Shown one piece after another: positions 11,549-32,599 of a stretch of DNA of 64,000 nt. Made by a program: the position numbers and the translations under genes. Position 1 is the first letter of the stretch; each line of letters opens with the position of its first letter. The stretch is from Pollenia angustigena (Eukaryota; Arthropoda; Insecta; Diptera; Polleniidae): NCBI GenBank assembly GCA_930367215.1, contig OV884060.1:207517253-207581252 (forward strand). The letters run 5' to 3'. Under the pieces are notes generated by a model. It was not told the origin of the DNA. It made no database searches and saw only the letters and a list, made by a program, of their open reading frames with translations.

Positions 11549-12189
11549 TGTTAAGTACAAAAGATGGATTTCATCGAGTTTAAGTTTTCATAATAAAAGT
11601 TATAAACGTGTGGTCACGAACGTACGCAATATAGAAGTCAACTTCGGCTGACAGTAGTGAAATGTAAAAATCTGCGTAATGAAACGGAATTTTCAAAAGT
11701 GATTAATTTATTTTAAAAGTGTATTAATGTAGGTCTCCATCCAGTATTTACAAAATAAAATATCTCTCTTGGTTTTTATTAAATTGGCTTATGTACCGTT
11801 CGGGAACGTACGATTTTTCCATATGTTTTTTTATTATTATCACCATGCATTTTACCATAAATGTCTTCAAATTTCTTTAACAAAAAAACTTAATACTCCT
11901 TGTACAATTGATTGTAATGGAGAGATTATGAAGAAAGAATGTAAACATAACATATTTTTTGCATGTAAAATAAGCATATAAAAATGTCTATAGAAGTAGA
12001 AAATACAGGAAATTATAAAATTTTCCAGTTTCCAGCCCAATTTTCTCAGGTAAAACAGCTCAGATATGCTAGGAAATTATTCTTTTATAAGAACATAGAC
12101 TTTTTTTCTAATAATAAACAATAAAAGACGATGATAATCAACATTTTGTTTTTTCATCCTGGTAGACCATTCTGGGGAAATGCCCATAT

Positions 12190-13070
12190 ACAAAAATCGC
12201 AGAAATTCATTTTAATTTGACATTGAGTTTAAAGATATTACATTTGAATAATAAATTTTGTTTGTATTATTGTCGTCCTAAAATCTAAAATCGAACACCG
12301 TGCGCTTTATTGATTTTTTTAGAATTATTACTTTCTTTTTATTAAATTTGGTAGCTGGTAAAAGAAGACAAAATTCTACCTCACTAGTACTTAAATCGTT
12401 ATAATAAGTTGCATACTTTTTCTGCAGTACACTGTCGTAGTGGATGCATTTTTCCTAATTTTGGATAAAGTGAAAAAAGTTAATATTCAACACAAGTAAA
12501 GTAATTTATTTTTTGCTCAAAACTTTTAAATAAAAAAATTTAATGATATTCAGGTATTTAAGTATATGGATAAGAAATTTTTTTTTTAGATTATTTTTGT
12601 CCAAGTGTTGTTGTTTTTTTTCGTAATGTTCCAAATTTGGAGTATTTTTCACTTTTGATGGATAATTACTAAAAATGTTTGAAGTTGTATGTTTTGAAAC
12701 TTTATAATAACAAAAGAAAAACATTAAGGGTCTTATTTAACCAAAAAAAGTTTGCGCATACTTGCGCGCTTTTCTTCAAATTAAGATTTTATGAAAAGAC
12801 TCGCGCTGTTTGAAATAAAAAGAATATACAAGCATATATTTTGTTATTACATTTTTTTATTTTTTTATTCTTTATTGTTTATTATATTTGTTAATGTTGT
12901 TATTATTGTTATTGACAATCTGTTTTGTTTAATTAGAGATGTACGCGTGAGTACGATGAAGTCACGTATATGCACTTCAAGATTTTAATAAGACACTTTC
13001 GTTCATTTTCTGCAATTATATTTTAAAACTTTACGATTAAATAGGAAGTGTGAAATAATTACGGTTACTG
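12190..13070. other. Unannotated AT-rich intergenic DNA
   Basis: Nothing recognised. Open frames here are short, very rich in Phe, Lys and Asn, and have no domain signature. Confidence 0.5.
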
Positions 13071-13075
13071 TGGTA

Positions 13076-13400
13076 ATTATACCCTTCACCACAGGTGGTG
13101 AATAGGGTATATATAAGTTTGTCATTCCGTTTGTAATTTCTATAATATTGATGTTCGATCCTATAAAGTATATATTTTCTGGGTCCTTATGAGGAGCGAT
13201 GTTGATTTAACGATGTCTGTCTGTCCATTTAAATGGGTTTTCCGAAGACCCCATATATGATGGGGGCCAGGTTATTATACATTTATGTCACATATGGCCC
13301 GGAATTGTTTGCTATTGAAATTCAGCAAGATCGTTCCACAAATGGCTGAGATATGAGGAAAAAACCACGACTGCCTCAAATTTTTTCCTTTAAAGGTCCA
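13076..13400 (+). mobile_element. DINE-like element, 5' fragment (copy B)
   Basis: The 5' hairpin (TATACCCTTCACCAC ... GGTATAT), AAGTTTGTCATTCCG, AAAGTATATATTTTCTGGG and GATTTAACGATGTCTGTCTG match copy A. The central repeats and the 3' hairpin are missing. A second stub of the same 5' end (TATACCCTTCACTACAAG) lies near 13551-13573. Confidence 0.65.
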
Positions 13401-13691
13401 ATTAGACGCGACATTACCAACACTGTATTACCAAAACGGCATAAACATACCATACAAACCAATTCAATTTTGGTTTCTACGGTCATACAATGGCTATGGT
13501 AATACAGTGTTGGCTATGTGGTTTTTTTTTTTTGTTGTTTTTTATACCCTTCACTACAAGTGGTGGATTTTATTTGTAATGTGTTTAATTTTACGCATAC
13601 ACATACACATTAATGCATGTATATGATATGCCGCTCAAATAAAGAAACAAACTCATAGACTCAATATATTTTAATCTAACGCTTCTTCAGT

Positions 13692-13765
13692 AAAAGCATT
13701 CGTAGCCGAGTTGTTAAGTTCTACCCTGAGACTTATGATATTGTCAGTTCGAATCCCAAAAAGAA
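13692..13765 (+). repeat. tRNA-Ser/Leu-like relic
   Basis: GTAGCCGAGTTGTTAAG resembles the A-box/D-arm region of type II tRNAs, and CAGTTCGAATCCC resembles the B box. Spacing is tRNA-like but the acceptor ends do not pair. A tRNA pseudogene or SINE head is likely. Confidence 0.5.
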
Positions 13766-14103
13766 TTTCTTTTCATTTTTTTATGTTCTAAAAAACGATT
13801 TTAAGATTATAAAACGAATTTCAAACATCAATTTTGGCAAAAGTGGAAATGGGCTTAGGTACATATATAATTTTTTTGTTTTTTATATTCTTCGGCATGA
13901 CGAAATGAAAAGTTGGCGTGGCTCAATTAATATTTATTTATACCTATCTAAAGCACGTTATTTATGTATATAACTTTTTGTTCTTATCTCATTATGGTAT
14001 TTTGATGTTTTAGCAAAAATTTCTAAGTTGTTATAAGTGATGTTCGTACTATCGGTTTTATATAATTAAAAGGATATTTCATTAAGACTGTTTTAAATGT
14101 TTC

Positions 14104-15075
14104 AGGGACGAGTCGCGCAGCAATTTTTATATCACATCGAGAGCTTTGTAATATTATTATAAATACAGACATTACAAGACATAAAGCTAAAATTAGTTTT
14201 CATAACAAGATTTTAGTTCAAGATTTAATAGTTTTGTCCAATCGTTTGAAACCCGATGGCAAAAAAGCTGCAGTCATAAGGAGCGCTTTTTATAGCAGAA
14301 TAAGAATTGGTTGGATGCATCGACATCATTTGTTCCTCCACCATGTACATTAGACGGGCGAAGAAAACTTTCCTTTCAAGAGAGCAGGGAAAAAACAAAA
14401 GCTAAAAAATGTAAGAAATTAAGACAGCACACAAGTTTATTGGTGTTAGCTCATGCTACACAAATGGTCAAGATGCAGCGTCCAAAATAATAAAAGAACT
14501 TATAACATCGCCAACTAAAGCTATAACAAGCAGAAACATGCAAGAGGAAACAAAGAGGAAAAATCAAAAAAAAAACTGTGGGCGGAAGAAGCTCTAGGTG
14601 TCTTAGTAGAAGGAAAGTTATCAAGACATGCATATTACGTCTTTCGAAAAGCGCAAGAAAAGTTTCCTTTGTACACCATTATTCGAAAGACTAAAGCAGA
14701 ATGCTATCCTAGAAAATAATACATAAAACTAAGCGCAATTTCTGCACAAGTTAGTCTGCAAGCTCTTCTAAACCATACCGTTCCTTGTCTTATTGTACTA
14801 CGTAAATCTATTATTGATTCTTTAAACAAAACAAAGAAATCGTTGTGTATTGTAAGTGGCGCTTTGATGGAAGCTCCGCAAGGATTCACGGTCCTCAAAT
14901 AATAGATAGAGTACTCTTGCCGATTGGACAGCTATCTGAGGAAGCACAGGAAGCCCGAAATAAGGACTTTAAGAACTACAGAAACATTTTTTCACGTAAG
15001 TTTAGTCGAGAAAAGTCTAATGAAAATATATTTAATATGTTTCTTCTTAGCTCGGACCCGATTAACACATGGGCA
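14104..15075 (+). pseudogene. Decayed copy of an uncharacterised arthropod repeat-associated protein
   Basis: Protein-like segments appear in successive frames. One has TLDGRRKLSF near 14350. The next has AASKIIKELITSPTKA after a frameshift near 14460. The next, EEALGVLVEGKLSRHAYYVF, starts near 14585. The last frame has WRFDGSSARIHG near 14857 and LLPIGQLSEEAQEARNKDF to RKFSREKSNENIFNMFLLSS, ending near 15065. From memory this order matches a multicopy, unnamed family of insect hypothetical proteins that carry a (K/R)WxxDGS motif. I cannot confirm its function; a link to a mobile element is an inference. At least three frameshifts and stops show it is not functional. Its 3' end meets a TTAA MITE. 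Confidence 0.5.
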
Positions 15076-15089
15076 GGAAATAACCGGAA

Positions 15090-15356
15090 ATATGTAATGT
15101 GCTTAAGTTGGCTTAAGCAAATGTGCGAATAAATGTAAATTATATGAGGCAAACCATATTGAACATAAGGAAACTTTTTGCTAAGTTTATTGAAACTTTC
15201 ATTTGCTTAAGCAAGGTGCGAATCTAATCGTACATTCCGTACGGAATCAAATGTTTTTTTATTTTGTTTTTGTTTTCTTAAGTATATTTGAGAGACTTTT
15301 TGTTAGTTTTGGACAGTAGGTTAAGCAAGGCAATGCATATTATGGTTGAGGCTTAA
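15090..15356 (-). mobile_element. TTAA-flanked MITE, copy 2 (inverted)
   Basis: This is the reverse complement of the MITE at 1895-2170, sharing GCAAATGTGCGAATA, CATTCCGTACGGAATC, GAGAGACTTTTTG and GGTTGAGGC followed by TTAA (15353-15356). The left end is slightly eroded. It abuts the 3' end of the pseudogene. Confidence 0.75.
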
Positions 15357-15675
15357 GTTTTCACTAATTCTAAAACTGAAGATGATAGTGTTGATGCTGA
15401 TAATGATAGTGATCATGATGATGGCAATAATGATGATAATTTTGGTGAGGATAATGACGTACAGTAGTATTTTATATTTACTGTTGAAATTATACACACG
15501 TGCTTACTAAATATGAATAATTTTTTTTACCAAAAATTATTTAAAATTTTTGATATTCTTTAATTAGGCTTGAGTTGATCAAATTTAATTTTCATTCAAT
15601 TATTTTCACTGAGGGAAAGAATTTTACATCTTGGAATTTTTATTAAAATTTATTGATAATTTTTCTTGGCTGAGC

Positions 15676-15778
15676 TGAGATTTGAACCCGTGTTGATCTT
15701 TACATGTTTCAAGAATCACCACTTTCTATCGTCGGAAGATCTTTGAGTTCTACCCACTGCACCACTGCGGTGCCCGTT
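15676..15778 (-). repeat. tRNA-like relic, minus strand
   Basis: On the minus strand GTGGTGCAGTGGGTAGAAC resembles an A box and GGGTTCAAATC resembles a B box, about 60 bases downstream. The segment lies just inside a sequence beginning CACTGAGGGAAAGAATTTT (about 15608), reminiscent of the CACTGAAAGAA MITE at 10614. Confidence 0.45.
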
Positions 15779-16204
15779 AGCCAACAGTCTCAATCTTACC
15801 CCAGTAGTACTGGTGGTTCGAAATTTGCTCGTATTATCACTCAAATTTCAAATTACATGTTGCCTCCTTTCCTCTGTTTTTTTCGTATTCTTTCTGTCAA
15901 GACTTTGTCTTGAAAACCTGAAAACATTTGTTTATTATGTTTGTTTTGTCCACTTTCGTCGACATTTTATTTGTACAAATTTAAGTACAAATGTAAACAT
16001 TCGAGCTTGTGCCCACTGTGCGCCGCTCCCAAATTTGTCTAAAATTCTTATAAGCACGTCGTTGAAGTCAAATTGACATAGATTTCTGTTATAAGTTTAT
16101 TTTTTTTTAACTATGTAATTAAATGAAGGAAATACAATTACAAATTATATTCCAATATGAACGTAGACCTCCATCCAGTTGTAGAAATATAAAGAAGAGG
16201 GTTA

Positions 16205-16275
16205 GGTGGGAATTGAACCCGCAACCGGTATGTCCCTATACGATTTAAAAATCCATTGCTAAAATTATAAGATTT
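16205..16275 (-). repeat. B-box-containing tRNA-like relic, minus strand
   Basis: On the minus strand GGTTGCGGGTTCAATTCCC is a good B-box/T-arm match. The upstream A box is unclear. Probably the head of an old SINE. Confidence 0.4.
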
Positions 16276-16901
16276 TAAAACTTGTTGTATTAGAAATAAA
16301 ATAAACCTCCACGCTTATAGACCAGCTCATCACCAACTAATCCCTATCACGACATCCCGTTTAAAGGTTAACTATGCCATTTACATTAAAAACATAACTT
16401 TTTCATTTAATGAAGAATCACTCAGTCTTGTGACATTCGTATTTCAATCTTTCAGTTGGTTTCTTCATTCTTTCGGCTCGTTTTGCGCAACTATTAACAC
16501 AGTGCTAAGAGTTCTCAATCAGGTGTTAATTACTCTGTTTATTTTTTTTATTTCATTTGGTTTTTTTTTTTTTTTTTTTTTGCTTTTAATATCTTTTGCT
16601 AACGATTTCTTCATTGAGTTAAGTTTAAATAAAGATTTATTCTTGAAAAGTTGATTAAACATGCAGACTTGGTTAAGAGGCGTATGTTACTGATTTATTT
16701 ACTAATCATGTCTTTTATTTTTTAATTGACTAAACAAAAATATCACTGATTGGACTCATGATTTCATTTAGATTTAAGAAATTAAGAAAAGAAATCCTAA
16801 TGTTTGTTTTTGTATAAAAAAAAACCGAATTTACAAAATAGTCGACAAAACCTGTTCCATATATCAAAGTTTTTCTTGGCATTCAAAAATTAATTAACAA
16901 C

Positions 16902-17298
16902 GTTACGTTATAAAGTGCTAACTTCCCATTTCATACTATTGACAAACTGAAATTTATTGTTGATGGGATGAGCTATTCGTAGGCGCATTTCACTGGTTGC
17001 TTAGGCCAGATCGTTGACAAAAAATCAACCAATTGTGGTCGGGATTGTAAGAAAAGTTAAACTCACTGTTTATTGTTGTTGTTTTTGTTTAAGCGTTGAT
17101 ATTGTTACAAGTAAAAGTGGGGCTTATAATTCCTATTCGCTTAACAGTTTTATTTGTGTAATATCTTTTTGGATGAAGTTTCCTGACGATCTGGCCTAAG
17201 CAACCAGTGAAATGCGCCTATGAAAAGCTCATCCCATCAACAATAAACTTCAGTTTGTCAATAGTATGAAATGGGAAGTTAGCACATTATAACGCAAC
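16902..17298. mobile_element. 397-bp element with about 130-bp terminal inverted repeats
   Basis: The left arm runs from GTTACGTTATAAAGTGCTAA through TTCATACTATTGACAAACTG to GGTTGCTTAGGCCAGATCG. The right arm is its reverse complement with few changes. The core is about 140 bp. Relatives with only one arm lie at 6113, 9572-10361 and 34163. Confidence 0.8.
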
Positions 17299-17299
17299 C

Positions 17300-18480
17300 T
17301 TATTCAATTTGTTTGTGAAAACCCCCTTTAAAATGCTATAACAATATTAAAGACACAAACCATGTGTAAAAATACGCCATCTGTTGTACACCTAGTAAAG
17401 AAAAACTAATTATTCTGGAAGGCTATGGAACTAAAAAAAATATATATATTCTTGTCGTTCTAGTCTGAAATATAGGGCCTTTAAATCTATGTTGTTTTTG
17501 ATTTCAGTAATTGCCGATTTTTTGAGATATTAAGGTAGCTGATGGGGTCGCCGCATTTGAGTTTGGTATTGGGAATGCCAATAATATCCAGACAGGCATG
17601 AAGCAGCAGTATTTTCAATGATCTGTACCCATGTTCTGTAACTTTAGTGAGAACTTCTTGCATCGAAAAGATGTGAAACAAAATATTCCATCGTTTCTCG
17701 AAAAGTGAGAAAAATGTGTGTCTGTAACTCATGTCGAAAACTATCAAAAGAGATTACGTCGTTACGTTATAAATGTTATAATATTGCACTCGAAGCCGAT
17801 GTGACATTGCAGACGTTCAGAACGCCAGTAACACAATCGTTGACGGCGACCAAAATTTACTTAAATTGAAAATTTTTCAACGACGGCGGCGAAAACACAA
17901 CCGTCGGCTATGCCAAATTGTGTAAAGAGCGACTTTAATGTTTGTTGTTTGCAAACGAGCTTTGAAGACATTCGTATATTTTATAAAAATGTTAAAAGCA
18001 AAATAATAAAACCATGAAAAATGTGCCAAGAATAAAATATTATTATTATTATTCTTTGCATTTTGCATTTTTAATTGTTTTTTAGTGTTCAAATTTTTTC
18101 TCGCCCCATTTTTATTCGTGAGTTTAATTGACAGTTCAAAGCGGGAACTTTTCTCATCAAAAATGTTACAGACACACTTTTTCTGTAAATTGGCTAGTAA
18201 TTTCCTTACGTGACAGCTTGTACTCGCCAAAAAAAGTTACAGACACAGTTAAGTGAGAAAAACAGCTGTTTGTTTCAATTTATGGCATTTTTGTTTCATT
18301 TCACACATTTCAATGGAAAACTTTCTCGACGCGATAAACACACAATAGGCATGGATCTTGAGGCTGCTTTACCATCAGTAATAATGTGGATTACCCTGCC
18401 AGATATCTCACTATAATCAATGATATTTGCGGCAATAAAGATTACTTCGGCCAGACCGACACTGCAAGTATCCGGCAGCC
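17300..18480. other. Unannotated intergenic DNA
   Basis: No gene or bounded element was recognised. GTTACAGACACA-type phrases recur around 18165-18250, perhaps an unresolved repeat. Confidence 0.45.
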
Positions 18481-18482
18481 TA

Positions 18483-18855
18483 ACAGCCATACCTAAACAA
18501 GAGCGGAAAGCGTTTTCTAGCTGTCAAAAATTCTCACGCCCATACAATTTGTATGAAGCATCCCTAAATAGCGCGGCGTCAACGCTTTACAATTGGAAAA
18601 TCCGATTTTTACAGCACGTTTAAACGTGAAGTTGGCCGCTATTGTTAATTAATAATGGCAATTTAGCTATTTTTTTGTCAATCTAGCGGTTATTTCTCTT
18701 CTTTTTAATTCTAGTATGTGGGTTTTATTAAACAAGAAAGTTAACACTACTGTTTGTGGCACAGCGTTGACGCTCTTGTTTAGGTATGGCATATCAGCGT
18801 AAAAGCTAAGCGGAAGAAAACGTTCCGCCTTCCGCTCTTGTTTAGGTACGGCTGT
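18483..18855. mobile_element. MITE with ACAGCC(A/G)TACCTAAACAAG inverted ends
   Basis: The left end is ACAGCCATACCTAAACAAGA and the right end reverse-complements to ACAGCCGTACCTAAACAAGA. Both continue GCGGAA. A third internal copy of the motif (CTCTTGTTTAGGTATGGC) at about 18771-18789 suggests an internal duplication of the end. Confidence 0.7.
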
Positions 18856-19383
18856 AAGAGATATTTAACAATCCAACTGTTTGGAGTAAACACCGGAACT
18901 GACACCATAATGTGTCCTTGATCCGTCAATGTATACCTGGGGACTACTCTCTATTGCGATGCAAAATGAAATGGTAGCAAATCTAGCGATTGGTAGTTTT
19001 AAATGCGTTTGCGCATCTGTTTCGCATCTATTAATGTTTTTCTTTTCGCAAATCATCACTATTTATTTTATTTAAATTTTCCAGTTTCAAATAGTTGAGC
19101 ATTTCATCACTGTCAATCTGCGCCATCTTTCATTTTTGTTGCCAGTATTGCTCCATTTTCAAAACATTTTGCGAAAGTGATGGAGACTACCAAGTTGGCA
19201 TTTAGCTTTCGCTACTATATTTTTGGAGAGTTGTATCCCATCCTAGTGAACTCTTTCCATAATACTTACATTAAAGCCAGGGTCGAAAAATAGAAAAGAT
19301 CCGAAATTTTTTTTATTTTTTTTTTTTTTAAATGTTCAGCAACAACAATATTTTTTGAACAGGATTTATTGAATGTTAATGAC

Positions 19384-19617
19384 AGGGGGCAAATCATGGC
19401 AGTCGTGATCGAATACTTTTTCGATTCGAAAGCAATTTTATTTCAGTCAATACTGAACGAATCGGTATTATTTTTTCAGTGTTTGAAAACTCAAATAAAT
19501 GCTTTACAAACCAAAAAAAATAATTTCGATCCGTTCAGTATGGACAGAAAGAATTAGAAATTGAATTGCTTTCGAATCGAAAAAGTATTCGATCACGACT
19601 GCCATAATTTGGCCCCA
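19384..19617. mobile_element. Palindromic foldback MITE, copy 1
   Basis: About 50-bp inverted ends: GGGGGCAAATCATGGCAGTC continuing GTGATCGAATACTTTTTCG, and its reverse complement on the right. An inverted second copy is at 52886-53114. Non-coding. Confidence 0.8.
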
Positions 19618-19659
19618 GCTAAAGGTTAAGGGCTATTGAAAAATGGAGCGCTTCATAAA

Positions 19660-20427
19660 AAAAACAAGTTAGAGTGCTATATTCGGCTGTGCCGAATCTT
19701 TGATACCCTCCACCGACAGTTCGAATGTTAAAGGAGTAATATCTGTATGATGTTATTATTATCTTAAACTGTGACGATTTGTTATTAATTATGGTTTTAG
19801 GCGACTAAACTGTTTTCCGGTAGTAGGGTTTATATGGGGCCTAAGGTAAATTATGGACCGATCGTCACGAAATTTTACAGTGTTATTTCTAGTCCTAAAA
19901 AACTGTGACGTACCAAATTTTGTTACGATAGCGTTATTTTTTACGGTTTTAGGCGTACTAAACTGTTTTCCGGGAGTATTGTTTATATGGGGCTTAGGGT
20001 AAATTATGGACGGATCATCACGAAATTTAACAGTGTGATTTCCAGTCAAATAAAACAAATTTTTGCAAAATCTTATCTCATTCCGTGCCTTGTTCCAGCA
20101 TTTATGTTATTTTTTGTAACAAAATTATCAATTTTTTTAGGTGGTGGTTCCACATTTTGATTCATAGCTCTGGTCCTTCTAAAACGATTTTGCTGGATTT
20201 CAATCCCAAACTGCACCAAGTTTGTTCATTTCTTTTGAGTTGTTCGAAAGTGAGCGTGTTTTTAACAATCGGACAGACAGACGGGCATGGCTAAATCGAC
20301 TTAGAATCACTCAAGGACCCAGAATATATATACTTTATGGGGTCTGAGATGAATAATAAAATAGTTTCACACGGAATGACAAACTTAATATACCCTCTTC
20401 ACAACTAATTGTGGTGGAGGGTATAAA
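19660..20427 (-). mobile_element. DINE-like element, copy C (minus strand)
   Basis: The 3' hairpin ATTCGGCTGTGCCGAAT lies near 19679-19696 and the 5' hairpin ends GGAGGGTATAAA near 20427. Two central repeats lie at 19797-20050. It is shorter than copy A and has no nested insertion, so it shows the element's length without a TTAA MITE. Confidence 0.65.
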
Positions 20428-20429
20428 AA

Positions 20430-21550
20430 CAGATAATTTTTCACTTTTTTCAGAAATCCTTGTATTTGTGCTGCCTTTTTGTGCCACCATCGATTTGAAG
20501 GAATCATCTTAGGGATCGATTTGTAAACGGATTTTGTATCACCCAGTGGTGAAGATCCACCATGGAGTGCCCCTTGACGGCAGTTATCCATATAAATCTT
20601 TACCACAGCTGGCTCTTTGTCTACTTTAACAATGAAAACAATTTATTGATTTATTTTTTAAATATTTGGTATTTAAATATTTTATTCTTTTTTTTAATTT
20701 AATTATTTTTCAATTCTTTAGATTTCTTTATCACTTATTAACTAACAAAAAATAAACTTATAAAATAAAAACAAAAATTTAATTAAATAGATTTTTTACT
20801 GTTTTGTTGATAATTACGCACAATATACAAACTAAATTTAATTTTATTCAAACTTACAATAATTATTGCTATTAAAATTATTTATAATATTATTTTACAA
20901 GTACTTTATTATAATTTGTTTAAGAATTATTTTTTAATTTTTGTGTTTTTTTTTCTCAATAAAATTTTAAAGTAGAAGTATTTATACAGGTAGATATTTG
21001 TTAAGGTTAAAAGAAGTTTTTTTTTAGGAAAATAAATTATATAAAAAAATAATACTTGTTTTTATCAGATGCTCTTAGTTAAAATACAAAAATAATTAAA
21101 GAGAATAATTTAAGTTTCCTTAAAAAAGGTTTAATCGAGAAAATATTTACAAGGTTTGGAAAGAATAAAGACAGTAAAACCTAGATAAAATTATTTTCAG
21201 AGAATTTAAACATGTAAAAAAATTATTTTTTTAATTTTTAAACTGTTTTTTAGGATTGTAAAAAAAATTCAATTGATTTGGAATTAAGTTTGGTTTTATC
21301 TAGGTTTTACTGTATTTAATTTCATCTTTTAAGGTTATTTACAAAGAATTAGTTTTCTTTTAATTTTGTTTTTTAGGAAACTTTTTTTTTAATTTTTACA
21401 ATAATATCACAATAACAATGTTTTTTACATAATAAAATAAATTAAATAGCTTTAAGATTTAAGAGTTTTTATAAGCAGAATTCGAGATATAGATATTTTA
21501 CAGATATTGCACTATTTTGGATTTAAATTTTGAGAGAGATGAATTTGAAT
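20430..21550 (-). other. Region downstream of en stop: 3' UTR and flank
   Basis: Very AT-rich. On the minus strand an AATAAA (plus-strand TTTATT at 20905-20910) lies about 640 bases past the stop codon and is a candidate polyadenylation signal. Further TTTATT matches occur at 20640-20690. With this base composition such matches are weak evidence. A short inverted repeat (21171-21313) lies inside the presumed UTR. Confidence 0.35.
21171..21313. mobile_element. 143-bp inverted-repeat MITE in the presumed en 3' UTR
   Basis: ACAGTAAAACCTAGATAAAA at 21171-21190 is perfectly inverted at 21294-21313. The CAGT terminus and adjacent TA on the right (21313-21314) suggest a Tc1/mariner-type MITE; the left TA has become GA. 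If transcribed, the arms could form a 20-bp stem in the mRNA. Confidence 0.65.
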
Positions 21551-32098
<10,548 letters not shown>

Positions 32099-32559
32099 TT
32101 GGTGGTTTTCAACAACAATTTATTTCAATTTTTTTTTTATGAAAAAAAAATAATTTTTTTTTTTATTTTGTTTTTTAAAACACTTTTATTTTATTTTATT
32201 TATTCTAACACATTGATTTTTTTTATGTTATTAAAAATTTTTTTATTTTTGATAAAAAAAAATTTCGTTCTTTTATTTTTAGTCGCGTAAAACTTTTATT
32301 ATTCTCGTTTTAATTTCCAGTTTATTTTTGTAATACGGTGTTTCTTTTTTTCTACGTTTTTTCTTTCTTGTTTTATACACACGTCCGCTCACGTTGAAGT
32401 CAACGAGTAAATTAACTAATCACAGTTGTTTAACGTCTTTACCAAGTGAAGCAGCAAACCAAAATACAAACACTCTTGTTGTTGTTGGTTTTTTCAATTA
32501 AAAAGTTGTTCTTGTTGGTTTTTGTTTTAATAGACTTTGTCTCTTTTTTTCAACCGACT
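32099..32559 (-). other. en: Presumed en 5' UTR
   Basis: The T-rich plus strand reads as an A-rich leader on the minus strand between the start codon and the candidate initiator at 32559, about 461 bases. Its extent depends on the promoter prediction. Confidence 0.4.
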
Positions 32560-32592
32560 GAGCAGAAAGTTAGACAAGGACAAAATTATATA
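32556..32592 (-). promoter_or_regulatory. en: Candidate en core promoter: TATA box and initiator
   Basis: On the minus strand TATATAAT occupies 32592-32585 and the initiator TCAGTC (matches TCAKTY) occupies 32561-32556, with A+1 at 32559. The TATAAT core starts at about -31, standard TATA-Inr spacing. No good downstream promoter element match was found at +28 to +32. TATA-like strings are common in such AT-rich DNA, so only the spacing argues for function. As I recall, the Drosophila en promoter is considered TATA-less. Confidence 0.4.
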
Positions 32593-32599
32593 TGTTTAG

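Larger units (their letters stand above)
10498..12189. mobile_element. Putative element with ATATGGGCATTTCC inverted ends
   Basis: The left end is ATATGGGCATTTCCTGGGGG. The right end, reverse-complemented, is ATATGGGCATTTCCCCAGAA. Inverted ends are about 15 bp. CGAACGTACG motifs occur just inside (about 10518-10534, 11621-11628, 11811-11820). A MITE is nested at 10614-11548. No coding region was recognised. Confidence 0.5.

Noticed and set aside
11210..16275. Functional tRNA genes at 11210, 13692, 15676 and 16205
   Set aside because: A- and B-box-like motifs are present, but acceptor stems do not pair and anticodon arms are unclear. These are SINE heads or pseudogenes.
17877..18230. 117-residue minus-strand frame
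   Set aside because: Asn/Lys-rich low complexity with no domain. Treated as chance.
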